NCBI RefSeq assembly: GCF_000093025.1 | Contig: NC_014207.1 | Span: forward strand, 1-64,000 | Source of the DNA: Methylotenera versatilis 301 | GTDB taxonomy: Bacteria; Pseudomonadota; Gammaproteobacteria; Burkholderiales; Methylophilaceae | Direction of reading: 5' to 3' | DNA: 64,000 bases | Part shown: positions 1 to 12,119 of the stretch, piece after piece | Position numbering within the stretch: position 1 is the stretch's first letter | How the letters are laid out: each line of letters opens with the position of its first letter | Translations under genes and position numbers: made by a program | Notes under the pieces: generated by a model | The model's input: the letters and a program-made list of their open reading frames with translations, nothing else | Told to the model about the DNA's origin: nothing | Databases searched by the model: none

Positions 1-93
1 TATATTATTAATTACAATAAAAACAAATAGTTAACAATTAATTTTTTGCTGACGATTGATCTGCAAACTAAATACCTAGGTAAATCACGATAG

Positions 94-1509
94 ATGGAAA
101 ATTTTTGGCCAACTTGTCTCAGTCGTTTTGAACAAGAGCTCTCAACGCAACAATTTAACACTTGGATTAAACCTCTACACGCAGAAGTAGAGGGTAATGC
201 GGTGCGCTTAGTCGCGCCTAATCGTTTTGTCATGCAATGGGTGAAAGAACGTTTTCTTAAAAAAATAGAGCAGTTTGCGCATGATTTACATTTAGCCAAT
301 ATTAAAATTGATTTTGTCATTTCTGATTCAGATCAAAAAAATAGCGCTGAAAAACCAGCAGCTAAACAAACATCAAAAGTTGAAATTAGCACTAATATTA
401 ATTTGATGGAATCAAAAATCAGTCAAATTAGCCAAGCGATTTCTACGTCTAAGAATATCAATAAAAAAACTAGTGAGTCCTCCAAAGTCAGTTCCGGCTT
501 AAATAGTGCATTTAATTTTGATAACTATGTCACTGGCCGTGCTAACCAATTAGCACGTGCTGCAGCCATACAAGTCGCTGAAAATCCTGGCACTGCCTAC
601 AATCCGTTGTTTATTTATGGCGGGGTAGGGCTAGGTAAAACGCATTTATTACAAGCCATTGGCAATGAGTTAAAAAAACATAATCCTGATGCCAAAATTC
701 GTTACTTACATGCAGAACGTTATGTCACTGATGTGGTAAAAGCTTATGAACACAAAGCTTTTGATGAGTTTAAGCGCCAATATCACTCTTTAGATTTATT
801 GTTGATTGATGATATTCAGTTTTTTGCAAAGAAAACACGGACGCAAGAAGAGTTTTTCTACGCATTTAATTCACTGATTGAAGCGAAAAAACAAATTGTC
901 ATTACTTGCGATACTTACCCTAAAGAAATTATCGATGTAGATGAACGTTTGCGCACTCGCTTTAGCTGGGGTTTGACCGTTGCGGTAGAACCACCGGAGC
1001 TTGAAATGCGTGTGGCTATTCTATTAAAAAAAGCGGAAGCGGTTAATTTAAACTTACCTGAAGACGTCGCTTTTTTCATAGCTAAACAAATACGCTCCAG
1101 TGTACGTGAGTTAGAGGGTGCGCTAAATCGTATTATTGCTATGGCGAAATTTACTGGCCATAGTATCGATGTACATTTAGCAAAAGATGCGCTTCGTGAT
1201 TTAATAGCTGTTCGCGGTAGGCAGGTAACGATGGAAAATATACAAAAAACCGTTGCTGATTATTACAAAATTAAAGTCGCTGAGATGTACAGCAAGAAGC
1301 GTACACGTAATTTTGCGCGTCCTAGACAGATTGCCATGGCTTTATCGCGTGAGCTTACTAACCATAGCTTTCCAGAGATTGGCGAGGCATTCGGTGGTAG
1401 GCACCACACCACGGTAATGCATGCATGTGATGAAGTAGATTTATTAAGGCAAAATGATCCAACATTTACACGTGATATTAGCTTTTTAGTACAAGTTATT
1501 AGAGATTAG
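94..1509 (+). CDS. dnaA: Chromosomal replication initiator DnaA
   Basis: DnaA binds DnaA boxes at oriC as an ATP-bound oligomer, opens the duplex and recruits the helicase. The 471-aa protein has the usual four parts: an N-terminal helicase-interaction domain (starts MENFWPTCL), a variable linker at about 85-150, an AAA+ core with Walker A GGVGLGKTH and Walker B LLIDDIQFF, and a C-terminal HTH domain with the DnaA signature around GGRHHTTVMHA. Length is normal for the family. It is the first gene of dnaA-dnaN-gyrB, and the DnaA boxes in the following spacer could also serve autoregulation. Identification is secure. Confidence 0.98.
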   Translation: MENFWPTCLSRFEQELSTQQFNTWIKPLHAEVEGNAVRLVAPNRFVMQWVKERFLKKIEQFAHDLHLANIKIDFVISDSDQKNSAEKPAAKQTSKVEISTNINLMESKISQISQAISTSKNINKKTSESSKVSSGLNSAFNFDNYVTGRANQLARAAAIQVAENPGTAYNPLFIYGGVGLGKTHLLQAIGNELKKHNPDAKIRYLHAERYVTDVVKAYEHKAFDEFKRQYHSLDLLLIDDIQFFAKKTRTQEEFFYAFNSLIEAKKQIVITCDTYPKEIIDVDERLRTRFSWGLTVAVEPPELEMRVAILLKKAEAVNLNLPEDVAFFIAKQIRSSVRELEGALNRIIAMAKFTGHSIDVHLAKDALRDLIAVRGRQVTMENIQKTVADYYKIKVAEMYSKKRTRNFARPRQIAMALSRELTNHSFPEIGEAFGGRHHTTVMHACDEVDLLRQNDPTFTRDISFLVQVIRD

Positions 1510-1780
1510 AAATACCATTTAGATTGAATTAAAATTGAATAGTAGTGCAATAAACTGCAAAGTTAAGTTATGAACTTTCTGTGGATAAAAATAGGATAAG
1601 GTTGTGTATTTGTGAATTTCATTTTTTACTCAACAAATTATCCACAGTAGAATATGCTTTTATCAAGATAAAAAAATTAGAATTAACATACTGATTTAAT
1701 TAAAAAATAATCAGTTATCAACAGAAAATTGCAACATTATTATTGTTATTATTTATATATATATTATTTAGGTTATAAAG
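1510..1780. other. Putative chromosomal origin (oriC) in the dnaA-dnaN spacer
   Basis: This 271-bp non-coding spacer has two perfect 9-bp DnaA boxes in opposite orientation: TGTGGATAA at 1580-1588 and TTATCCACA at 1638-1646. A one-mismatch box TTATCAACA lies at 1715-1723. It ends in a very AT-rich stretch (about 1738-1775) that would suit a duplex-unwinding element. Position between dnaA and dnaN is a common oriC location. The boxes are seen directly; origin function is inferred and GC skew was not computed. Confidence 0.75.
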
Positions 1781-2881
1781 ATGAATATACAAATCAACCG
1801 CGAAACATTGTTAAAGCCTTTGACTTCTGTCACTAGTATTGTAGAAAAAAGACATACCTTACCTATATTGTCTAATTTGTTATTAGAGGCTAAACAAAAT
1901 AAAATTCATCTAACTGCTACAGATTTAGAAATGCAAATATCGCTTTCAATAGAAAGTGCAACCACAGGTGATTTTTCAACAACAATATCAGCTAAAAAAT
2001 TATTAGATATTTGTCGTTCATTACCAGATAGCTCAGAAATTAATATGGCGACTAATGACAGTCGTATTACTTTAAAAGCTGGCAAAAGTAGATTCAACCT
2101 ACAAACTTTGCCTGCAGCAGATTATCCTGTCATGACTAAAACACAAGGTGAAAGCACTTTGGTAACGATAGGTCAGCGTCAGTTAAAGGATTTGTTAAAG
2201 CAAGTTGAGTTTGCAATGGCGCAACAAGACATTCGTTATTATTTAAATGGCTTGTTATTCGAAGTGGTTGCGAATCGTTTAAATATTGTGGGTACAGATG
2301 GCCATAGACTAAGCTTTACCTCAACCGAACTTAAACAAAATTATGACAAACAAGATGTCATTTTGCCGCGCAAGACTGTGATTGAATTAATCAAGCTGTT
2401 AGATGATAGTGATGAAGATGTACAGATTGAATTAGCCAGTAACCAAGTAAATTTCAGTTTTAGTCACTTTAAATTAATCTCAAAAGTGATTGATGGTAAG
2501 TTCCCTGATTACAATCGTGTTATTCCAACTGGTCATCAAAACTCATTTACTACGGATAGAGTTGGGGTTTTGTTGGCAATGCAGCGTGCTTCAATTTTAT
2601 CTAACGAAAAATACCGTGGTATTCGTATGGTGCTAAGTAATAATAATTTAAAGCTAATCAGCACCAATAGCGATCAGGAAGAAGCTGAAGAGGAACTGGA
2701 AATCGATTACGCAGGTGATAGCTTAGATATAGGCTTTAACGTTACCTATTTAATTGATGTGTTAAATAACACCAGTAGCGAACAAGCAACTTTCTCATTT
2801 GCTGATGCAAATAGTAGCTGTTTAATCACTGTGCCAAATAATACTGATTACAAATACGTAGTTATGCCAATGCGCATATAA
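1781..2881 (+). CDS. dnaN: DNA polymerase III beta sliding clamp
   Basis: The beta clamp is a homodimeric ring that tethers Pol III and other partners to DNA. The 366-aa length is the family norm. Recognisable features are the N-terminal EKRHTLPILSNLLL stretch, the central NGLLFEV and GTDGHRLS motifs, and the C-terminal VMPMRI ending typical of the partner-binding pocket. It lies between the oriC-like spacer and gyrB in the standard origin order. No irregularity seen. Confidence 0.98.
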   Translation: MNIQINRETLLKPLTSVTSIVEKRHTLPILSNLLLEAKQNKIHLTATDLEMQISLSIESATTGDFSTTISAKKLLDICRSLPDSSEINMATNDSRITLKAGKSRFNLQTLPAADYPVMTKTQGESTLVTIGQRQLKDLLKQVEFAMAQQDIRYYLNGLLFEVVANRLNIVGTDGHRLSFTSTELKQNYDKQDVILPRKTVIELIKLLDDSDEDVQIELASNQVNFSFSHFKLISKVIDGKFPDYNRVIPTGHQNSFTTDRVGVLLAMQRASILSNEKYRGIRMVLSNNNLKLISTNSDQEEAEEELEIDYAGDSLDIGFNVTYLIDVLNNTSSEQATFSFADANSSCLITVPNNTDYKYVVMPMRI

Positions 2882-2886
2882 GCGCA

Positions 2887-2902
2887 TGTTTCACGTGAAA
2901 CA
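2887..2902. promoter_or_regulatory. parS centromere site (ParB binding)
   Basis: The 16-bp palindrome TGTTTCACGTGAAACA matches the conserved bacterial parS consensus exactly. It sits 6 bp after the dnaN stop and about 40 bp before gyrB, close to the putative origin, where ParB normally nucleates. The match is seen directly; binding is inferred from the known consensus. Confidence 0.9.
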
Positions 2903-2911
2903 CTCAATTAA

Positions 2912-5374
<2,463 letters not shown>

Positions 5375-5484
5375 TTTTGTAGGTTCTTGCTAATTTCTGT
5401 CGTGTGCCAAGGTAAGTGCAAACTGTGCCAGTTTATTGCAAAACTCATGTCATAGATAATGCAAAAATTCGGTAGAGTTTAAAG

Positions 5485-5512
5485 AAATATCAGAATATTA
5501 ACTCTGATATTT
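5485..5512 (+). terminator. Hairpin downstream of gyrB, possible terminator
   Basis: Ten-base arms AAATATCAGA and TCTGATATTT enclose an 8-nt loop, about 110 bp after the gyrB stop. The stem is AT-rich and only a short T run follows, so a terminator role is plausible but weakly supported. Confidence 0.35.
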
Positions 5513-5578
5513 TGTGAGCGTTTTTATCTATTTAAATGTCTGATCAATACGAGTACAGTAAAATTTAATACATAAAAT

Positions 5579-6102
5579 ATGGCTGAAAAATACTATGCTG
5601 ATTTAAATCACTTAACGTCTGATGAAGTAGAAGCGTTCTATCAACGATATTTGAACGAAAAAACCAGTGATTTGGTCAAAAGTTACAACATGAAACCATC
5701 ACTTGCAAACAGCATTATAAATTTACTTCCTTTAGATTTATGTAGCGCTGCCTGTGCAATTTGTGGGGAAGCGGCCTTACTCTCCAAGAAAAGATCTAAA
5801 ACTGAGTCTTCTAGCCGAAGACCAGCAATGCGCGTAGCACAGTGCAGTGGTTGTGGTCATAAGCAATATCTCTCTGATGACCTAATCATTATTCATGCCC
5901 CAGTAGAAAATTGTAATTGTGAACACTGTAAAGAGGAAAAAGCCTCTAGAAAACAACAGAAAATTGATGCAGCGGAAGAAGAGCGTAAAGAAACTTCCAA
6001 AAAAATAATCAATGCTCACACCATCGAGCGCCGTTATATCCCATTTTCAGAATCTGACGAGAGTTATAACCTTGCTCCAGTAGCGATGCTAATGGCCATG
6101 AT
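5579..6102 (+). pseudogene. Zinc-ribbon-like protein, 5' part, cut by IS21 insertion
   Basis: I do not recognise this family. The preserved N-terminal part (about 174 aa) contains four Cys pairs or near-pairs: CSAAC/CAICGEA, CSGCGHK, and CNCEHC, which look like one or two zinc ribbons, followed by a Lys/Glu-rich helical stretch. An IS21 element begins at about 6103 and supplies the last four codons and the stop of the present frame. The 3' part resumes at 8572 in a compatible frame. Removing the element with the 2-bp AT joins ...AMI to QDALNKK... and restores a protein of roughly 310 aa. There is no clear ribosome binding site at the ATG. Confidence 0.75.
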
Positions 6103-6179
6103 TGTTGAATTGCATTAATAACTGACCCACCAATTGCATTTAAAATTGACCCACCCTTAGCTGTTAATTTAGCATAAAT

Positions 6180-6953
6180 TTATTGGGTTGGTATCTTGAT
6201 GTCTCTCTCCTTTTGACTGTGTGCAGTACTGTGTTTATAGCGGAAGCTATCATTGCCTGTTTCAACAATATGGCATCGATGCGTTAAGCGATCTAATAAT
6301 GCCGTTGTCATCTTTTGATCTCCAAAGACATTACCCCATTCAGCAAAGCCTAAATTAGTCGTGATAATGACGCTGGTATGTTCATACAACTTACTCAGTA
6401 GATGAAACAACAAAGCACCACCTGCTTGGCTGAATGGTAAATATCCCAGTTCATCTAAAATTACTAGATCTACATACATCAGCCTAAACGCCAATTGTCC
6501 TTGTTTGCCAGCAGCCTTCTCTAACTCTAATGTGTTGACCAATTCAATCGTAGAGAAGAAACGTACACGTTTTAGATGATGCTCAATCGCTTGAACACCA
6601 ATGGCTGTAGCTAAGTGGGTTTTACCTGTACCAGGTCCTCCAATCAGTACCACATTCTGCGCATCTTCAGTAAAGGCACACCGGTGCAATTGCTTAATTA
6701 AAGGTTCGTTTGCTGAACTCTGGCTAAAATCAAAACCAGTCAGGTCACGATAGACTGGAAACTTCGCAATCTTGACTTGATAGTTAATTGAACGTATCTC
6801 TCGTTCTGCTATTTCAGCTTTTAACAGGCTGCCTAATATGAGTTGGGCTGATTCGTAGCTAGGTACGCCTTGTTGATGAAGCTCATCTGCCGCTTGTGCC
6901 ATGCCATACAGCTTTAATCCTTTTAAAGTGGTCATCATCACCTCATGCTGCAT
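6180..6953 (-). CDS. istB: IS21-family helper ATPase IstB
   Basis: IstB is the AAA+ ATPase that works with the IstA transposase in target selection. The 257-aa protein has Walker [10 protein letters not shown] near residue 105, Walker B-like [12 protein letters not shown], and the sensor region [10 protein letters not shown]. These are hallmarks of the DnaC-like IstB family, and the length is normal. Its start overlaps the istA stop by 11 bp, so the two are probably translationally coupled. Confidence 0.95.
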   Translation of the reverse strand: MQHEVMMTTLKGLKLYGMAQAADELHQQGVPSYESAQLILGSLLKAEIAEREIRSINYQVKIAKFPVYRDLTGFDFSQSSANEPLIKQLHRCAFTEDAQNVVLIGGPGTGKTHLATAIGVQAIEHHLKRVRFFSTIELVNTLELEKAAGKQGQLAFRLMYVDLVILDELGYLPFSQAGGALLFHLLSKLYEHTSVIITTNLGFAEWGNVFGDQKMTTALLDRLTHRCHIVETGNDSFRYKHSTAHSQKERDIKIPTQ

Positions 6954-8484
6954 GACGCACCTCCCTTAAGCCATCGTAACGTTCAACATTTGCGATAGGC
7001 TCTTCATTCAATGACAAACGTTGCGGCGTATCTGCTAATGGCGGCGGCGCAGGACTGATCATTCGCCTTAATATATTAAGGATGTTCGGTTTAGACGCTA
7101 CGCCTAATGCCAATGACTCTTCAATCGCAGCGAGTACTTGTGCCTGATCATAATGCAATACCAGCGACAGTACTTCGACCATCTCTCTGTCACCTCCAGC
7201 TCTTTTTAATAACTTGGTTTGCAGTTGCTTGAATGCCTCAGGCAATGCCGTAAATGGTGCGCCATTACGTAAGGCACCAGGTTTACGCTGCAATACACTC
7301 AAGTAGTGCTGCCATTCATAACACGTCACGCTACTGCGATGATGACGATTGATGATGCGTTTGTGTTCAGCAATGACAGCCATTTCTGACACCATGGTTA
7401 AGTGATCTGCATAGACACGTAAACTCACATGTCGATTAGCAAAAGAGGCTGGCACACTGTAACGATTTCGTTCAAAGTTGACTAAGCAAGTTGGTGTGAC
7501 ACGCTTGGTGTACTCCACAAAGCCATCAAAGGATTGAGGCACGGGCATTAGCATCTGGCGCTCCAATTCCCAAACATCTGCAATGGTTTGTTGTCTATCT
7601 TCCGGATGGGTGATTTGCTGCCATAAGGCCATACAGCTTTCGGTCAGCCAATCGTTCAGCGTTTCCAAACTGGCAAATGGTGGCGCTTGATGCCACAGCC
7701 GATGTCGTGCATCCTGCACATTCTTCTCAACTTGGCCTTTCTCCCAACCAGAGGCTGGATTGCAGAACTCAGCTTCAAACAGGTAATGACTGGTCATGGC
7801 TTTAAACCTTGCATTCACGGTGCGTTGTTTACCACGGCCAACCTTATCAATTGCAGTGCGCATGTTGTCGTAGATGCCGCGCTTAGGAACGCCACCTAAG
7901 CATAAGAATGCGCGATGATGTGCATCGAACAACATCTCATGGGTTTGTAGTGGATAAGCCCGCAAGTAAAAGGCGCGACTGTGAGCAAGTTTGAAATGGG
8001 CAACCTGTAGTTTCGTGCGCTCGTTGCCGATGATAGCCCAGTCCTCGCTCCAATCGAACTGAAAGGCTTCACCAGGGGCGAATGTCAGAGGAATGAAAGC
8101 ACCGCGACCGATGGTGCCAGCCAGTTGCTGTTGCTGCAGTCGCCATTGCTTGGCATAGGCGACCACGCGGTCATAAGAACCAAGGTAACCCAGCTTGACT
8201 AAGTCATGATAGAGCTGCTTTACGCTACGCCGTTCTTTACGCCCGCGATTGGATTCGGTTTTAAGCCATTGCTGCAGCTTGTCTAGATAGGGACTTAATT
8301 TGCTGACACGTCCTTGCCCCATATATTGAGGGATAACAATGTCATTGCGCAGGTATTTCTTGATGGTGTTGCGAGATAAGCCAGTCCTTTTAGCAATCTC
8401 ACGAATCGACATTTGATCACGCAAATGCCAGCGTCTGATTACACTTAATAGTTCCACGGTGATCACTCCCATTCTCCTGCTCAT
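6943..8484 (-). CDS. istA: IS21-family transposase IstA
   Basis: IstA cuts and joins the element ends. The 513-aa protein has an N-terminal HTH ([21 protein letters not shown]) and an rve-type DDE integrase core. The acidic residues fall in FQFDWSED, in [11 protein letters not shown] and in [10 protein letters not shown]. The C-terminal beta-barrel-like region and a tail that overlaps istB complete it. Length is typical and there are no internal stops, so this copy should be able to transpose. Confidence 0.95.
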   Translation of the reverse strand: MSRRMGVITVELLSVIRRWHLRDQMSIREIAKRTGLSRNTIKKYLRNDIVIPQYMGQGRVSKLSPYLDKLQQWLKTESNRGRKERRSVKQLYHDLVKLGYLGSYDRVVAYAKQWRLQQQQLAGTIGRGAFIPLTFAPGEAFQFDWSEDWAIIGNERTKLQVAHFKLAHSRAFYLRAYPLQTHEMLFDAHHRAFLCLGGVPKRGIYDNMRTAIDKVGRGKQRTVNARFKAMTSHYLFEAEFCNPASGWEKGQVEKNVQDARHRLWHQAPPFASLETLNDWLTESCMALWQQITHPEDRQQTIADVWELERQMLMPVPQSFDGFVEYTKRVTPTCLVNFERNRYSVPASFANRHVSLRVYADHLTMVSEMAVIAEHKRIINRHHRSSVTCYEWQHYLSVLQRKPGALRNGAPFTALPEAFKQLQTKLLKRAGGDREMVEVLSLVLHYDQAQVLAAIEESLALGVASKPNILNILRRMISPAPPPLADTPQRLSLNEEPIANVERYDGLREVRHAA

Positions 8485-8571
8485 AGCTTGAGCAGAATAG
8501 TATCGGTACGTGGGTCAATTTCTAGTGCAATTTATATCGTTAGGTGGGTCAATTCTGAGTGCAATTCAACA

Positions 8572-8979
8572 ATCCAAGATGCACTAAACAAAAAGACTAG
8601 TTGGGTGCCAAATGACCTCCCAATCTACCCGTTGGTGCTGACGCTGGAAGACTGGTTCATATTTAGCCCTCGCGTTCGCGAAATGCTAAAGGAACACGTG
8701 TGCCAATTGTTGGATGAAGCAGGAATTGATAAGAATGTGCTGGTGGACATGCCATACACAATTGCGTCTGCCAACGAGTTCGAAATTACAAGTCAGGTCA
8801 TCGCGCAAATTGGCATATTCACCTTCATGTCCAAGAAGACTACACCAGAACAGCAGGGGTTGTCGCTGTTGCCTTTCGCCACAAACGACTTCAAGGAAGA
8901 GATGCGAAACATAAATGGACGTTTGTTCGCTGATGATTTTGCCAAAATGATGCCAGACATCACACGAGATTATTTTTGA
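8572..8979 (+). pseudogene. 3' part of the gene interrupted by IS21 copy 1
   Basis: This 135-aa continuation (QDALNKKTSWVPNDLP... to ...MMPDITRDYF) has no start of its own; the open frame upstream of it runs back into the IS end. It contains mixed helical and strand-like sequence and no Cys pairs, so it is a separate C-terminal domain of the zinc-ribbon-like protein starting at 5579. I do not recognise the domain. The reading frame is undamaged after the insertion, so the event is probably recent. Confidence 0.7.
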
Positions 8980-9435
8980 GGTCTTGCCACCGTAGTGTGG
9001 GAAGTCCAGTTTTCTTAAATCAGTCAAAGAGTATGCGGCGGGTCAACGTATTTATAAAAGTAGCATAGAGAATTTCCAGAAAACCTATATTTTGTTAGCA
9101 GTGAGTGCTATTTAGCAGAAAATATCCCCAGGAGCGTCTTTAAAGGCGATGAAAATTAAACCAGTTTGTGGTCCGGTCATAGATGGATGTAGACAATATT
9201 TTTTTAAGCGGAACGCAGTGTTATGAGAAAAGTTATTTAAATAAATAGAGTAATATAGGCTATATGGCTAACAAAATTTAACGACTTAACCACATCGATA
9301 TTTAATTTCTTATTTACCCATTTGGGCTCTTGTTCAACATCTTTGAATAAGCTATAGTCCACTCAAAGGTGTATAAAATCCACACCAAAAATAGCAGCTC
9401 AAGCTAATAACAAATAATAATCATTAGGGGAAGCA
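8980..9435. other. Intergenic region upstream of the T1SS locus
   Basis: No credible gene is seen in this 456-bp AT-rich stretch. It carries a possible sigma70 promoter, TTGTTC at 9330-9335 and TATAGT at 9353-9358 (17-bp spacer), and a second TATAAAAT box at 9372. A purine-rich AGGGGAAG ribosome binding site precedes the GTG at 9436. Promoter calls are by eye and weak. Confidence 0.4.
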
Positions 9436-11652
9436 GTGGCTCAACCACTCAATATAGACACCTTCGTGTGGGCTACGGGGGCTTTTTGTCAGCTTAATCG
9501 CGTTCCTTATGACGCCTCTCTCCTAATTAAGCAATTCCCACCCCCATATGATGTCGTTAACTTACAGCAAGCCTTACAAAGCTTTGGATTAAATAATAGT
9601 GTTAAAAAATTTTCGATAGAACAACTGCCAACGGCAAGTCTGCCTTGTTTAGCATTATTGAACCCTACGCCATCACCTGAAGGCAATACTCCCGTAGGTA
9701 ATACAGAAGATCAGCCTGCACCCATCAATGGTGTTGCTTTAGTCCTAAGACGTGATGAAAAGCGCCTATTAGTCCTTCAACCAAATCAAGCAGAACCTAT
9801 TACTGTAGGGATTGATGATTTCGCTCAACAAATCACCGGTGACTTCTTAGTCGTACGTAAAGTGGAAGAAACAGTTGCGGATGATGGCAGTACAATCTCA
9901 GCTATCAACGCAGCACCAAACAACAACACATCAGCCAAGCAAAACAAAACAGCTAAAAACTCAGATCCAAAAGAATTTGGTTTTAGATGGTTCATTCCTG
10001 AACTACTTAAATACAAACGTATCTGGTCTGAAGTGCTATTAGCTTCACTGACCATTCAATTAGTCGGTTTAGCTGTGCCGATCTGTACACAAATCGTCAT
10101 TGATAAAGTGGTAGTACATCACACCACCAGTACGTTAATAGTCATTGCCACGGCTCTGTTTATCTTTCTGATCTTTACTGCAGCCATGGGCTGGGTGCGT
10201 CAATATTTGGTATTGCATACCGGTAACCGCATTGATGCGACTTTAGGTCATAAAGTATTCAGTCACTTACTCGATTTACCTGTTCGTTATTACGATCACC
10301 GCCCAACAGGTGTCATCATTGCCCGTGTACATGGGGTAGAAACTATACGTGAGTTTCTGGCAGGTGGTCTTGTGACGTTACTGTTGGACTTCCCCTTTCT
10401 GATTGTTTTTCTTGCCATCATGTTTTGGTATAGCTGGCAACTCACATTGATCTCAGTCGCAGGTTTAGCACTGATAGCCATAATCAGCTTTATCGTCACC
10501 CCTATCATTCGTGCCAAGCTTAATCATCAGTTTATGTTAGGTGCGCGTAATCAAGCTTTCCTCACTGAATATGTCTCAGGTATGGAAACAGTTAAATCTC
10601 TGCAAATGGAACCACAACTCAAGCAAACTTTTGGCAACTACTTAAGCACTTACCTCAATGCCAGCTTTGATAGTCGTAAACTCTCTATTACCTACAATAC
10701 TGCAGCTAATACACTAGACCAATTACAAACACTGGCGATTCTCTGTGTTGGTGCATGGTTAGTCATGCATAACACTAATTTCACTATTGGCATGTTAGTC
10801 GCCTTTCAGATGTTCTCAGGTAGATTGTCTGGTCCAGTGCTGAGACTAGTTGGCTTATGGCAAGAGTTTCAACAAGCGGATATTGCGGTGAAACGTTTGG
10901 GTGATGTGATGAACGCACCAGCAGAACCCATGACACTCATCCCTACCAGAGCCAATACCAATCAAACCATCAACATCACTGTTGATAGCTTGGGCTTTAA
11001 ATACTCAGATGAGCATCCATGGCTCTATCAGAACCTCACCTTCAACATTCAGGCTGGACATTGTGTTGTTGTAATGGGACCTAGTGGTTGTGGAAAAAGT
11101 ACATTAGCTAAACTGCTTCTAGGTTTCTACCAACCACAAGAAGGTAACATCAAGCTCAATGGGCAAGATATTCGTTACCTAGCTGCCAATGAGCTGAGAA
11201 ACCACTTTGGCGTAGTGCCACAAGAAACCGTTATCTTCTCAGGCACGATTTACGACAACCTGACGCTTGCAAACCCTCATGCAAGTTTCGAGCAAATCAT
11301 TCACGCTTGTCAGTTGGCAGAAATCCACAATGCGATTGAGCAGCTGCCGCAGGGTTATCAAACCACCGTCGGTGAACACGGTACAGGTTTAAGTGGTGGA
11401 CAGAAGCAACGCATAGCCATTGCGCGTGCATTACTTAAACAGCCTAAAGTCTTAATCTTCGATGAAGCCGTGAGTAACCTTGATCAACAAACGGCGGAGC
11501 ACTTTGCACAGACTGTGAATAAGCTTAAGGGCAAGGTCACTATCCTCTTCATAACGCATCAGTTGCCTAAGGGTCTGCATGTGGATGAGGCGGTGATACT
11601 GGGTAAGGAAAATCCTAATTATGTAAAACAAATGGGCTCTGAGAAAGTGTAA
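9436..11652 (+). CDS. Type I secretion ABC exporter (HlyB/LapB type)
   Basis: This is the inner-membrane ATPase/permease of a type I secretion system. The 738-aa protein has an N-terminal C39-peptidase-like domain (1 to about 140). Its catalytic Cys position reads Thr (IDTFVWATGAF), so it is a non-cleaving docking domain as in HlyB. A transmembrane domain follows at about 190-470. The nucleotide-binding domain has Walker A GPSGCGKST (548), signature LSGGQ (652), Walker B LIFDEA (676-677) and ITHQL. Start is GTG with a strong AGGGGAAG site. Substrates are presumably the two RTX proteins downstream. Confidence 0.95.
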   Translation: MAQPLNIDTFVWATGAFCQLNRVPYDASLLIKQFPPPYDVVNLQQALQSFGLNNSVKKFSIEQLPTASLPCLALLNPTPSPEGNTPVGNTEDQPAPINGVALVLRRDEKRLLVLQPNQAEPITVGIDDFAQQITGDFLVVRKVEETVADDGSTISAINAAPNNNTSAKQNKTAKNSDPKEFGFRWFIPELLKYKRIWSEVLLASLTIQLVGLAVPICTQIVIDKVVVHHTTSTLIVIATALFIFLIFTAAMGWVRQYLVLHTGNRIDATLGHKVFSHLLDLPVRYYDHRPTGVIIARVHGVETIREFLAGGLVTLLLDFPFLIVFLAIMFWYSWQLTLISVAGLALIAIISFIVTPIIRAKLNHQFMLGARNQAFLTEYVSGMETVKSLQMEPQLKQTFGNYLSTYLNASFDSRKLSITYNTAANTLDQLQTLAILCVGAWLVMHNTNFTIGMLVAFQMFSGRLSGPVLRLVGLWQEFQQADIAVKRLGDVMNAPAEPMTLIPTRANTNQTINITVDSLGFKYSDEHPWLYQNLTFNIQAGHCVVVMGPSGCGKSTLAKLLLGFYQPQEGNIKLNGQDIRYLAANELRNHFGVVPQETVIFSGTIYDNLTLANPHASFEQIIHACQLAEIHNAIEQLPQGYQTTVGEHGTGLSGGQKQRIAIARALLKQPKVLIFDEAVSNLDQQTAEHFAQTVNKLKGKVTILFITHQLPKGLHVDEAVILGKENPNYVKQMGSEKV

Positions 11653-11680
11653 ATATGAAGTTAAATTATGAGGTTCCTGC

Positions 11681-11749
11681 ATGAGTTTAAAACAACGACT
11701 TACAGAGTTATTGAGTTTGATTAATGCAGAGTCGAGTGTATTGCAATGA
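11681..11749 (+). CDS. Possible 22-aa leader peptide coupled to the next gene
   Basis: A 22-codon frame (MSLKQRLTELL...SSVLQ) begins with ATG after a GAGG site. Its stop overlaps the ATG of the following membrane protein (ATGA arrangement). The peptide is amphipathic. It may be a translational coupler, or the remnant of a decayed gene. Nothing beyond the overlap and the ribosome binding site supports it. Confidence 0.35.
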   Translation: MSLKQRLTELLSLINAESSVLQ

Positions 11750-12096
11750 AAGAAGATGGTATACAAGTGAAAAATTTTAAAAAGTCAAATATTGTTCTTA
11801 TTCTAGGAGTGGCATCATATTTTCTTTTAAAGTTTTTATTACCTTTAGATAGTCTTTCTAGCTATATCCTTAAAAATAATTTTAAGGATAGCTTGCTATT
11901 TCAAGTGCCAATGTTTCTGTTTTTTTTCTGTGCATTAATAATTATTGTTTCCAGTAACTATTTAAAACACTTACAAAAAAAACAACAATTTGAGCATTCA
12001 ATAAAGTATGGACTTTGCACAAGGATATACGACATTTGTTCTATGTTTGTTGTATTTTTATCAGGATATTTAGTGTGTTTAGTCAGTATTAAATAA
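11746..12096 (+). CDS. Small membrane protein upstream of the first RTX gene
   Basis: I do not recognise this 116-aa protein. It has three predicted membrane segments by eye: about 14-32 (IVLILGVASYFLLKFLL), about 50-70 (LFQVPMFLFFFCALIIIVS), and about 93-115 (ICSMFVVFLSGYLVCLV). It is Lys-rich between them. It lies 23 bp before the 1902-aa RTX gene, in the same operon. The parallel position of a lipoprotein before the second RTX gene suggests a dedicated partner or immunity protein, but this is inference. Its AT content is higher than that of its neighbours. Confidence 0.75.
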   Translation: MKEDGIQVKNFKKSNIVLILGVASYFLLKFLLPLDSLSSYILKNNFKDSLLFQVPMFLFFFCALIIIVSSNYLKHLQKKQQFEHSIKYGLCTRIYDICSMFVVFLSGYLVCLVSIK

Positions 12097-12119
12097 AAAA
12101 TTATAAGGGGTAATAAATT

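Larger units (their letters stand above)
6103..8571 (-). mobile_element. Complete IS21-family insertion sequence (copy 1)
   Basis: The element carries istA and istB on the minus strand. Its two ends are inverted repeats beginning TGTTGAATTGCA, and each end holds two copies of an approximately 25-bp repeat with the core AATTGCA...TGACCCACC (about 6107-6131, 6132-6155, and inverted at 8509-8533 and 8543-8567). Multiple terminal transposase-binding repeats are typical of IS21. Both genes are open. No target duplication longer than AT is visible, so the exact outer ends could be off by a few bases. Confidence 0.9.

Noticed and set aside
8488-8571. Start of a separate gene at 8488
   Set aside because: The first 28 codons lie in the IS terminal repeats; only the part from 8572 is host gene sequence.
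6095-8580. Target-site duplication of IS21 copy 1
   Set aside because: Only AT is shared by the flanks, which is too short to claim a real duplication.
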